From NCBI RefSeq assembly GCF_028607085.1, contig NZ_CP117411.1:2542001-2606000 (forward strand): a stretch of 64,000 bases of DNA, read 5' to 3'. The position numbers were made by a program, and so were the translations under genes. Positions 37,735-45,555 of this stretch are shown one piece after another. How positions within the stretch are numbered: the stretch's first letter is position 1; each line of letters begins with the position of its first letter. The notes under the pieces are model-generated. The model saw nothing but the letters and a program-made list of their open reading frames with translations, was not told where the DNA came from and searched no databases. This stretch comes from Sphingomonas naphthae (GTDB lineage: Bacteria; Pseudomonadota; Alphaproteobacteria; Sphingomonadales; Sphingomonadaceae).

Positions 37735-40700
37735 TTAGAAGCCGAACTTCACGCCCGCGCGGAAGTAACGGCCGAGGATGCCGTTGCCACCCTGCACAGC
37801 GTTGTACAGGTGGGCGCCATAGGTCACCGGGTCGAGCGGCGGCATGTCGTCGAGCACGTTGTTGATCGAACCGTAGACGGTGAACTTCTCGTTCACCTTC
37901 ACCTGGCCGCTCAGATCGACCGTCCAATAGCCCTTGGTGTGGCAGGGGGTGAAGCCCGAGCTCAGACCGCAGTCCTTGTAGTCGGTGCCCTGATCCATGG
38001 CGGAAAGGTCGTAGCCGCCATAATAGTTGACCGTTCCGCTGACGCGGAAGCGGTTGAACTCCAGGCTGTTCTGCCAATAGCCCTTCCACTTCGACGTACC
38101 GTTGCCGGCCGTGAGGTTGAAGTTGCCGAGGGTGCCGTCATACCGCTCCTCGACGCCGTCCACGATCTGGCTCAGCTTGATGATGTAGCTGCCGCTCAGC
38201 GTGCTGTTCCAGGTGATGCCGTCCGACAGCTTGACCGTGGTGTTCGCACCGAAGTCGATACCCGAGGTCTTGAGCGTATTGGCGTTGATCAACTGCGCCT
38301 GCACGAAGGCAACGCGCGGCTTGGCATTCGGGAATGCCGGATCGACGCCATCGGCAATCACAGTGTAGCCCGCCGGGATCGTGCCGTTGGTATAATAGGC
38401 CGAAAGCGCCGGGGCGTTCGACGGCGAGGTGATCGCACCGGTCTTCTTGATATTATAGTAATCGACGGTGAACGAGACGTTGCGGAACGGCTCGAGCAGC
38501 AGACCGCCGGTGAAGCTGCGCGACTTCTCCGGCTTCAGGTTCGGGCTGGCGAGCGTGGTCTGGCCATAGGAACCGGAGCGGATGTAGGTCGGGCAGACCG
38601 TGGCGAAATTCGCCAGGGTGCAGCCATATTGCGCCAGATAGGCGTTGTTGAACAGCGCCGCGGTGTTGGCGACGTAGCCGGTGGTCGGCAGGGCGTTCGC
38701 CTCGCCGAACGACGGGATACGGAAGCCCTTCGAGTAGGTGCCGCGCAGCAGGACCTGACGGACAGGCGTGAACTTCACGCCAATCTTCGGCGAGAAGGCG
38801 TCCTGACCGCTCGAATATTTGTCGTAACGACCCGAAGCGTTGACGGTGACCTGATCGATGACCGGCGCGTCGAGTTCGGCAAACGCCGAGTAGACCTTGC
38901 GGCTACCCTTGGTGCCGAACGCGTTCAGCGTGAAATACCGCTGCGTCGGGCCATTATAGTCGTCGTTGGCCGATGGCGCGTCGACCGCTTCGTAGCGAAT
39001 CGAACCGCCGAAACCGAGCTGCATCGGGCCGCCGGGCAGCTCGAACAGCGTGGTCGACAGGGTGGCCTGCGCCTGCAGCATATCCGACGTCGAATTGGTG
39101 ATGTTGTCCGGCATCAGATAATCGAACTGCGCGGGCGTGTTCGACAGCGGGTTGCGGAAGTTGAAGCTGCCGTCGGCGATCACGTCCAGCAGGCGCTGGA
39201 TGTAGACATAGCCCTTCTGCGTACGACGCAGATCGGTGTGCATCGCCGTCGCGCCGACATCGAACGCCCAATTGTCGCTGATCGCGCCCTTTACGCCCAG
39301 AGCCGCACGATAGGCGCGGTTACGCGTCTCATTGTAGGTCTGCTTCTCGGTGATGCGACCGACGAGGCGCGCGACCTGGTTAGAAGCCGCAAACGGGTTG
39401 TTCGGGTTCAGGCGACGATCCGCAGCGGTGGCGCAATTGACGCGCGCAGCACAAACATAAACCGGCAGGCTCAGGAACGCCGAACCCGGTGAACGAGTGG
39501 TGTTGATCCCGAAGGTACCATCCGGATTGCGGACGATATAGTTCGACGAGGTCGAGAACTGCGGGTAGCTGATACCGGTCGGAGCGTTACCGTAGAACGT
39601 CGCCGGCGCGCCATCATAGCTGCTGGTCGTCTGGATGAAGTTGATCTCGCCATAAGCGTCGATCGAGTCACCCACCAGCGCAGCGACGTGCATCGAGCCG
39701 CCAAAACGCTCGATCCGCGGGCTGATCGTGCCCCACAGCTTGGTGCTATCATAGGTGCAGACGGTGCTCGGATTTGCCGTACCCGCCTCAGCCGCCGTTG
39801 TCGGGCGGGCGGTCCCATTGCCGCATCCGCTCAGGTTCTGCCAGCGGCCTTGTGGGGTCGCAAACGTTGGGTCGCCCGCGCTGGCGTAAGGCCGAACAAG
39901 GAAGTTGGCACCAGTGCTGATAAGCGCGGCGCCCTGGCCGTTCAGCACACTGTTACCGCCACAGCTTCCGTCATAGCACACGCCGCGCAGATCGTCGCTG
40001 TTGAACGGATACTTGCGGTCCTGGTTCTCCAGTTCCGACGTCTTGTAGTAGAAGCCGGACACGTAGGCGTTGATGCCGTTGGTCGCCAGATCGCCGAAGC
40101 CGGCGGTCAGGTTCATGCGGTACTGGGCAGCATCGCCACGCTCGGAAATACCGGCTTCGACGCGACCGCCGAGACCCTTGAATTCCTTCTTGGTGATGAT
40201 GTTGACCACGCCCGCGATGGCGTCGGCGCCGTAGGTCGACGACGCACCGTCACGCAGAACTTCGATCCGGTCGATGATGTCTTCCGGGATCGTGTTCAGA
40301 TCGACGAAGTTGCGCGAGCCGTCATCCGCGAGCGGATAGTAAGCGGCGCGCAGACCGTCGAACAGCACGAGCGTCGAGTTGGTCGAAAGGCCGCGCAGCG
40401 ACACGGCCGACGCACCGCCGGCGAAGGCGCCGTTGGCGGTGAAGGAGTTGGTCAGCGCCGGGCCGTTGTTCGAGGCCAGCTGCTGGATCGCGTCCTGAAT
40501 GGTGGCGATGCCGCGCGTGTCGAGCGAATCCGCCTTCACGACGTCCACCGGCGACGACGTTTCGGTCGCGGTGCGGCGGAAGATGGTGCCGGTGACGACG
40601 ATTTCGTCGGCGGCGGGCTCGGCCGGGGTCGCGGCGGTCTTGGTGACCGGCGCGGCGCTCTGCGCGAAAGCAGGCGCAGCCGCGAAGGTCGCGCACGCCA

Positions 40701-40755
40701 GAGCCGAAAGGGCGGCGGTGCCCTTCAGGCGGGAGAAGAGAGTGGAAGTCTGCAC
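37735..40755 (-). CDS. TonB-dependent receptor adjoining the 2OG-oxygenase cluster
   Basis: About 1006 residues. I start it at GTG 40755, preceded by GAGGT, giving the signal peptide TAALSALACATFAAAPAFAQ. The plug opens EIVVTGTIFRRTATETSSPV and includes VSLRGLSTNSTLVLFDGLRA and VLRDGASSTYGADAIAGVVN; the barrel ends FRAGVKFGF. The whole frame is open to 40938, but residues before the GTG do not look like a signal sequence. Receptors of this size class import oligosaccharides, peptides or other large ligands. A 339-nt gap separates it from the oxygenase genes, which run in the same direction upstream. Confidence 0.92.
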   Translation of the reverse strand: MQTSTLFSRLKGTAALSALACATFAAAPAFAQSAAPVTKTAATPAEPAADEIVVTGTIFRRTATETSSPVDVVKADSLDTRGIATIQDAIQQLASNNGPALTNSFTANGAFAGGASAVSLRGLSTNSTLVLFDGLRAAYYPLADDGSRNFVDLNTIPEDIIDRIEVLRDGASSTYGADAIAGVVNIITKKEFKGLGGRVEAGISERGDAAQYRMNLTAGFGDLATNGINAYVSGFYYKTSELENQDRKYPFNSDDLRGVCYDGSCGGNSVLNGQGAALISTGANFLVRPYASAGDPTFATPQGRWQNLSGCGNGTARPTTAAEAGTANPSTVCTYDSTKLWGTISPRIERFGGSMHVAALVGDSIDAYGEINFIQTTSSYDGAPATFYGNAPTGISYPQFSTSSNYIVRNPDGTFGINTTRSPGSAFLSLPVYVCAARVNCATAADRRLNPNNPFAASNQVARLVGRITEKQTYNETRNRAYRAALGVKGAISDNWAFDVGATAMHTDLRRTQKGYVYIQRLLDVIADGSFNFRNPLSNTPAQFDYLMPDNITNSTSDMLQAQATLSTTLFELPGGPMQLGFGGSIRYEAVDAPSANDDYNGPTQRYFTLNAFGTKGSRKVYSAFAELDAPVIDQVTVNASGRYDKYSSGQDAFSPKIGVKFTPVRQVLLRGTYSKGFRIPSFGEANALPTTGYVANTAALFNNAYLAQYGCTLANFATVCPTYIRSGSYGQTTLASPNLKPEKSRSFTGGLLLEPFRNVSFTVDYYNIKKTGAITSPSNAPALSAYYTNGTIPAGYTVIADGVDPAFPNAKPRVAFVQAQLINANTLKTSGIDFGANTTVKLSDGITWNSTLSGSYIIKLSQIVDGVEERYDGTLGNFNLTAGNGTSKWKGYWQNSLEFNRFRVSGTVNYYGGYDLSAMDQGTDYKDCGLSSGFTPCHTKGYWTVDLSGQVKVNEKFTVYGSINNVLDDMPPLDPVTYGAHLYNAVQGGNGILGRYFRAGVKFGF

Positions 40756-41094
40756 TGTGTACCTCGCTTTGGGTGAGCGGGCGGCCCCTAGCGGTCGCTC
40801 GCCAAAACGACCCGGTCCGGGGGAAACCGGCACGGGATGACTTGGCATGTCGCGGCGCACCATAAGTGTAAAGGTCTGTAAGGTTCTGTTCATCTCTTGG
40901 ACGCCGGAGTGTCGCAAAGCTGCAACAGATCGTAACATGACGCCAAGATGTCGGTTGGGCCGGCGACGCGCTCGACTCCTGCTTTCAACGACTTAGCGCG
41001 GGCGACGAGCCGTTGGGTTTCATCGACGAACGGAATTCAGCAACACAAGGTCATTCGCTTCGTCGCTATCGAGCAACAGTCTGGCGATGGTTCG
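40756..41094. other. 339-base gap upstream of the receptor gene
   Basis: It must contain the promoter and leader of the receptor gene at 37735-40755. A T/A-richer patch at 40860-40900 (around AAGTGTAAAGGTCTGTAAGG) is the most likely promoter zone. I see no convincing gene on either strand, no riboswitch I recognise and no repeat shared with other gaps. Confidence 0.4.
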
Positions 41095-42045
41095 TCACAT
41101 CGCCGCTGGAAGCGGTGCAGCACGGATCCAGCGGGTGGCGATCATCTTGACGCCGGCTGTGACCGGTTGGCCGGCGTGAGCCGACAGGCGATCGGGCGTG
41201 CCGTCCGCGTCGGTGTTGCGGAAGATCAACAGGTCGCCCTTGCCGCCCGAGACCGCCAGCCCGGTCGCGGTGAATCGGGTCTCGCCGCCGGCATAGCCGT
41301 CGGTGAGATAGAGGATGGCGGTCAGGATACGCTGGTTGGCCTCGCCCGGCAGATAATCGCCATGCGGCCGATATTCCTGGCCGTTCGCATAGCGCAGGAT
41401 CTGAAGCGGCTCGCCCTGCGCCACATCGGTGCCGGTGAGCGCGGCGATGCGCAGGTTGAGCGCGCGGATCACGGCGTTTTCGGCGAGCACGGGGAAATTG
41501 GCGGCGTCCGAATTGCGGACCGGATGGCGCATCGACTGGCGGGTGCGCGGATCGATCACCATCGACGGCGCGAGGCGCGGCGCGGCGAGCGCGGCGACAT
41601 AGTCGCATTCGGCCGGGCTCGCCGCACCCCGCACGATGCGGACCCATGGGGTGTCCGACAATGCCTCGGCCGGCGGCAGCATGGCGGGCGCCCCGCCCTC
41701 GCCCAGCGCCATCGGGCCGAGCAGCGCGAGTTGGTGCGCGGCATCGGCATCCTCCGCCGCCCGCGCGCGCAGCAGGTCCATAGCCGCCAACCAGTCGACC
41801 GGCCCGCCGCTGCCCGTGACGAGACAGGCGAGATACAATTGCGCCCCCGCCGCGCTCCCGGCCTCCGCCGCACGGCCATACAGATCGCGCGCCGCCGCCA
41901 TATCCCGCGCCACGCCACACCCCAGCACATGCCACGCCGCCAGCATCAGCAGCGCATCGACCTCGCCCCGCCCGGCCCCGGCGCGCAGCAGCGCCACCGC
42001 TTCCTCCACCCGCCCGGCGGCGGCGAGTGCCTGCGCGTCTCTCAT
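41095..42045 (-). CDS. Sel1/TPR-like repeats fused to a prolyl 4-hydroxylase-type 2OG-Fe(II) oxygenase
   Basis: A 316-residue protein. Residues 1-115 are Sel1/TPR-like helical repeats (AARDLYGRAAEAGSAAGAQL). Residues 130-310 are a P4Hc-type dioxygenase domain. The iron ligands are clear: His228 and Asp230 in YRPHGDYLPG and His290 in RLSAHAGQPV, with Lys300 (GVKMIATRW) for 2-oxoglutarate. Such enzymes hydroxylate proline in proteins or free/peptidyl substrates using oxygen; the repeat domain suggests binding of a protein partner. No signal peptide is present, so it acts in the cytoplasm. It is translationally coupled (4-nt overlap) to the next oxygenase gene upstream. Confidence 0.88.
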   Translation of the reverse strand: MRDAQALAAAGRVEEAVALLRAGAGRGEVDALLMLAAWHVLGCGVARDMAAARDLYGRAAEAGSAAGAQLYLACLVTGSGGPVDWLAAMDLLRARAAEDADAAHQLALLGPMALGEGGAPAMLPPAEALSDTPWVRIVRGAASPAECDYVAALAAPRLAPSMVIDPRTRQSMRHPVRNSDAANFPVLAENAVIRALNLRIAALTGTDVAQGEPLQILRYANGQEYRPHGDYLPGEANQRILTAILYLTDGYAGGETRFTATGLAVSGGKGDLLIFRNTDADGTPDRLSAHAGQPVTAGVKMIATRWIRAAPLPAAM

Positions 42046-42770
42046 CCCGCCGCGCGCAGCCAGCCGGTGATGGAATAGCGGCGATAGGCCGCCGCCCGCG
42101 TCACCTCGCTCACGCTATGCATTTGCGGCACGCGGAACAGGCTCAGCCGGTTGAAGCCCGGCTCGATCCCGCGCACGCGCCCGTCCTGCCCGTGAAACAG
42201 CAGCAGCCCGCCCCATTCGGTGCGCCATTGCGGGGTGAGGCCGAGGACATAGGCCGCGCGGCGGTTCTTGCCGGCCACGGCATCGTCATGGCCGGTCAGG
42301 AAGTCGCCCGGCGAATAGGCCGTCGCCTGCGCGTCGGCGAAGGCGATGTCCTCCGCCCCGGTGATCCGCCGCAGCAGATCGCGCACCGCCCCGCCCGACA
42401 GGAAGCGCGCGAGATCGGCCAGCAGCCCGCCCTCCGCCGCCCGCGCGGCCTCGTCATCCGGCACGCGGATCGTCTCGAAGCGATATTGGAAGCCGTAGCG
42501 CGCGGCGGCATATATCGCCGTATCGAGCTGCGCGCGTTGCGCCTCGCTCATTCCCGCCCGGGTCGCGCGGTCGAGTTCGTAGCCGCCGGTATCGCCGCTC
42601 GACACGATCTGCCGCCAGTCGCCCCGTCCGCGCAGATCGGCGTGCAACCGCGCCGCGCCGTCGCCCGCCAGCCAGCCGTCGATCACCACGACACCCTCGG
42701 CCGCGTAGCGCGCCGCCAGCCGATCCCCATCCAGCGACGGATCGAGCGCGAAACCGGGCTCAGCCGCCAT
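42042..42770 (-). CDS. Ofd1/Tpa1-like 2OG-Fe(II) oxygenase, paralogue 1
   Basis: A 242-residue single-domain dioxygenase. Iron ligands are His161 and Asp163 in FLTGHDDAVAG and His218 in RVPQMHSVSEV; the 2-oxoglutarate arginine is in RRYSITGW. Between them lies RAAYVLGLTPQWRTEWGGLL and PGFNRLSLF. This order is that of the Ofd1/Tpa1/OGFOD1 catalytic domain, which hydroxylates a proline of ribosomal protein uS12 in eukaryotes; the bacterial target is not known. The ATG at 42779 would add three residues; neither start has a good ribosome site. It is divergent from its own paralogue at 42823, with about 50 nt between. Confidence 0.87.
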   Translation of the reverse strand: MAAEPGFALDPSLDGDRLAARYAAEGVVVIDGWLAGDGAARLHADLRGRGDWRQIVSSGDTGGYELDRATRAGMSEAQRAQLDTAIYAAARYGFQYRFETIRVPDDEAARAAEGGLLADLARFLSGGAVRDLLRRITGAEDIAFADAQATAYSPGDFLTGHDDAVAGKNRRAAYVLGLTPQWRTEWGGLLLFHGQDGRVRGIEPGFNRLSLFRVPQMHSVSEVTRAAAYRRYSITGWLRAAG

Positions 42771-42822
42771 TGCGCGCATCGGCGGTTTCGCGGAAGGAAG
42801 GCGCGCAGCCCAAGGGAGCACG

Positions 42823-43560
42823 ATGGCCGATCCGATAGCCTTGCTGGAAATCAATCCCGCGCTCGACCGCGCCGCGCTGGCCGCGCAATTCGGGCGCGAC
42901 GGCCGCATCCAGATCCGCGACGTGCTGACCGAGGGCTCTGCGCGCGCGCTGCACGAGGTGCTGCTGCGCGGCACGCCCTGGGGCCTCGCCTGGAAGGCCG
43001 GGGCGGATGGCCCGCATGGCCTGCGCCGCGAGGAGCTGACCCGCCTGCCGCCGGCCGAGCGGCAGCGGATGGGCGCCGCCGTGGGCAAGGCGATGGCCGG
43101 CCATGACTATGCCTTCACCTACGCCCAATATCGCATCCTCGACGCGTATCTCGGCAAGTGGGCGCCCGATGGCCCGCACGACATCCTGCTCGAGCATATC
43201 AACGACCAGCCCTTCCTCGATCTCGTTCGCGAGGTGACAGGCATGGCGGACCTTATCAAGGCCGACGCGCAGGCCACGCTCTACGCGCCCAACCACTTCC
43301 TGGCGGTGCATGACGACAGTCATGTCGGCGAGGGCTGGCGCATCGCTTATGTGCTGAGCCTGTGCGCGGAGGATTGGCGGCCCGACTGGGGCGGCTACCT
43401 CAACTTCCTCGACGAGGAGGGCGATATCGTCGCCGGCTATCGCCCGCGCTTCAACGCGCTCAACATGTTCGCCGTGCCGTGCCGGCATAATGTGTCCTAC
43501 GTCGCGCCCTTCGCGCCGGTCGCGCGCTTCGCGATCACCGGCTGGTTCCGCGATCGCTGA
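42823..43560 (+). CDS. Ofd1/Tpa1-like 2OG-Fe(II) oxygenase, paralogue 2
   Basis: A 245-residue dioxygenase, clearly paralogous to the divergent neighbour. His163 and Asp165 lie in FLAVHDDSHVG, His222 in VPCRHNVSYV, Arg235 in RFAITGWF, with WRIAYVLSL and WRPDWGGYLNFLDEEG between. The shared segment KADAQATLYAPNHFLAVHDD corresponds to FADAQATAYSPGDFLTGHDD in the other copy. The ATG has a good ribosome site (AAGGGAG). The two copies differ at many surface positions, so they probably have different targets. It is followed after 12 nt by the TPR oxygenase gene. Confidence 0.88.
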   Translation: MADPIALLEINPALDRAALAAQFGRDGRIQIRDVLTEGSARALHEVLLRGTPWGLAWKAGADGPHGLRREELTRLPPAERQRMGAAVGKAMAGHDYAFTYAQYRILDAYLGKWAPDGPHDILLEHINDQPFLDLVREVTGMADLIKADAQATLYAPNHFLAVHDDSHVGEGWRIAYVLSLCAEDWRPDWGGYLNFLDEEGDIVAGYRPRFNALNMFAVPCRHNVSYVAPFAPVARFAITGWFRDR

Positions 43561-43572
43561 CGGGCCGCATCG

Positions 43573-45345
43573 GTGAACGACCCCAACCTCCTGTTCGCGC
43601 GCGCCGAACGCGCTTTTTCGGAAGGGCGGCTGGCGGATGCCCGGCGCGATCTGATCCGGCTGGAGGCGATGATCCAGCCGATCGCGGCGGTTCTGCATCT
43701 GCGCGGGCTGGTCGAGCGGCGGTCGGGATCGGCGGCGGCGGCTGTGAAGGCGCTGGAACATGCGCTGCGGCTGGAGCCCCGCAACGCGCAGATCGCCAAC
43801 AATCTGGGCAATGCGCTGGGCGACACGGGCGCCACCGACCGCGCGATCGCCGCCTATGGCCAGGCGCTCGCCCGCCGCCCCGGCTGGACCGAACCGCTGG
43901 TCAACCGCGCGCTGATCCTCGATCGCGCGGGACGCAGCGACGAAGCGCGCTTGGCGCTCGCCGCGATCCCGCCGGCTGGGCGCGACCTGCGGGTGCATCT
44001 GGCGCTGGCGGGGATTGATCTGGCGCAGGGCGATTATGACGCGGCGGCGGCCGGCTATGATGCCGCGCTGGCCCTCTCGCCCGGCCACCCGCGCGCCGCG
44101 CGCGGCCGCGCACGGGCCGCGCTGGAGCGGGGCGAGGCGGATGCGTCGGCCCGTTACGCCGCGCTGGTCGCGGGGGAACCGGACGACGTGGAATTGAATC
44201 TCGGGCTCGCCGAGGCCTTGGAGGCCGAGGGGCGGCCGGGTGGCGAGGCCGTGCTGGTGGGCGCCATCACCGCCGCGCCCGATTGGGCCGAGGGCCACCG
44301 CCACCTCGCCCGGATGCGCGCGGAGGCGGGACAGGCGGAGTACGACCGCAGCTTCGCCGATGCCCTCGCATCGCGCCCGACCGATGCGGCCTTGTGGGAT
44401 GGCTGGATCGCCACCCTCGCCGCCGCCGACCGCCCCGCCGACACGCTCGCGCTGATCGACCGCGCGCGTGCGGCGCTGGGGCCGGTGCCGATGCTGCTGG
44501 GCCATGAGGCCGGCGCGGCGGTCGAGGCCGGCGATCACGAACGCGCCGCCGCCGCGCTCGCGCGGCTGGGCGCCACCGCCGACCCCGGCATCGCCCTCAC
44601 CCGCACCCGCCTCGCCCTCGCCACGGGCCGCGCCGACGAGGCCGCCGCCACGATCGAGGCGCTCCCGCCTGCGGAACGCGGCCCGGCGCATTGGGCGTTG
44701 CTCGGCCTCGCCTGGCGGGTGCTGGGCGATCCGCGCCACGACTGGCTCGCGGGCCAGCCCGGCCTCGTCGCGGTCAATCATCTCGATTTCGCAGAGGGCG
44801 AACTGGCCACGCTGGCCGAGCTGCTCCGCACCCTCCACCGCACCCGCGCCCACCCGATCGGCCAGTCGCTGCGCGGCGGCACGCAGACGCGCGGGCGGCT
44901 GTTCGCGCGCGCCGAGCCACCATTACGCGCGCTGAAGGCAAAGCTGGAGGTGGCGCTCGCCCGCTATCTTGCCGCCCTCCCGGCCGCCGATCCGGCGCAC
45001 CCCCTGCTCGCCCACCGCGACTCCCCGCTGCGGCTGACGGGCAGCTGGTCGATCCGGTTGCGGGGCAGCGGCTTCCACGTCTCGCATATCCACAGCGAGG
45101 GGATCGTCAGTTCGGCCTGTTACATCGCGCTGCCGCCGGGCCTGGGGGACGACGCGGCGCGATCGGGCTGGCTGGAGATTGGCGGCGCGCCGCCCGCGCT
45201 GCGGCTTGGCCTCGCGCCGCTCCATGACGTTCAGCCGATACCGGGGCGGCTGGCGCTGTTCCCGTCATACCTGTTCCACGGCACCCGGCCCTTCCCGGCG
45301 GGCGAGCGGCTGACGGTGGCGTTCGACGTGGGGCTGAAAGGCTAA
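43573..45345 (+). CDS. TPR protein with C-terminal 2OG-Fe(II) oxygenase domain
   Basis: A 590-residue protein starting at GTG 43573. Residues 1-430 are TPR-type helical pairs (AAVKALEHALRLEPRNAQIA; NNLGNALGDTGATDRAIAAY). Residues 470-590 are a dioxygenase domain of the 2OG-FeII_Oxy_5 kind: GFHVSHIHSEG (His505, His507), ACYIALPPG, RLALFPSYLFHGTRPF (His569) and GERLTVAFDVG (Arg579). The TPR array should bind a protein or peptide. Cytoplasmic, no signal peptide. A dyad repeat begins 14 nt after its stop, facing the convergent receptor gene. Confidence 0.86.
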   Translation: MNDPNLLFARAERAFSEGRLADARRDLIRLEAMIQPIAAVLHLRGLVERRSGSAAAAVKALEHALRLEPRNAQIANNLGNALGDTGATDRAIAAYGQALARRPGWTEPLVNRALILDRAGRSDEARLALAAIPPAGRDLRVHLALAGIDLAQGDYDAAAAGYDAALALSPGHPRAARGRARAALERGEADASARYAALVAGEPDDVELNLGLAEALEAEGRPGGEAVLVGAITAAPDWAEGHRHLARMRAEAGQAEYDRSFADALASRPTDAALWDGWIATLAAADRPADTLALIDRARAALGPVPMLLGHEAGAAVEAGDHERAAAALARLGATADPGIALTRTRLALATGRADEAAATIEALPPAERGPAHWALLGLAWRVLGDPRHDWLAGQPGLVAVNHLDFAEGELATLAELLRTLHRTRAHPIGQSLRGGTQTRGRLFARAEPPLRALKAKLEVALARYLAALPAADPAHPLLAHRDSPLRLTGSWSIRLRGSGFHVSHIHSEGIVSSACYIALPPGLGDDAARSGWLEIGGAPPALRLGLAPLHDVQPIPGRLALFPSYLFHGTRPFPAGERLTVAFDVGLKG

Positions 45346-45359
45346 GCGCCCCCAACGAT

Positions 45360-45446
45360 CGTCATTGCGAGCGTAGCGAAGCAATCCAGCCGCTCGACAG
45401 GAAACCACCATCGAAACTGGATTGCTTCGCTGCGCTCGCAATGACG
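45360..45446. repeat. 30-bp dyad repeat, copy C (CGTCATTGCGAGCG family)
   Basis: Arms 45360-45389 and 45417-45446 with one mismatch and a longer 27-base loop. It is located 14 nt after the oxygenase stop, in a convergent gap. Confidence 0.9.
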
Positions 45447-45466
45447 GACCGCCCTAAACCACACAC

Positions 45467-45495
45467 AAAAAAAGAGGCGGGCCGAAGCCCGCCTC
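45467..45495 (-). terminator. Rho-independent terminator of the receptor gene at 45556
   Basis: A perfect 9-bp stem (GAGGCGGGC / GCCCGCCTC) with a 4-nt loop at 45474-45495; the minus-strand transcript then runs into a tract of seven or more T residues. It is 61 nt after the stop codon. Confidence 0.9.
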
Positions 45496-45555
45496 CCGAA
45501 GTCCTGGCGACATTCCGTCAGGTTCGGGGCGGCCCGAAGGCCACCCCTCGCCGGA

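Noticed and set aside
36493-39492. 999-codon open frame antisense to two TonB receptors
   Set aside because: It spans the gap and terminator between two real genes and has no recognisable domain; it is a composition artefact.
40756-41094. Riboswitch (cobalamin or other) ahead of a TonB receptor
   Set aside because: I could not recognise any conserved core such as the B12 box; the leader shows no stable multi-stem layout by eye. A covariance model search would be decisive.
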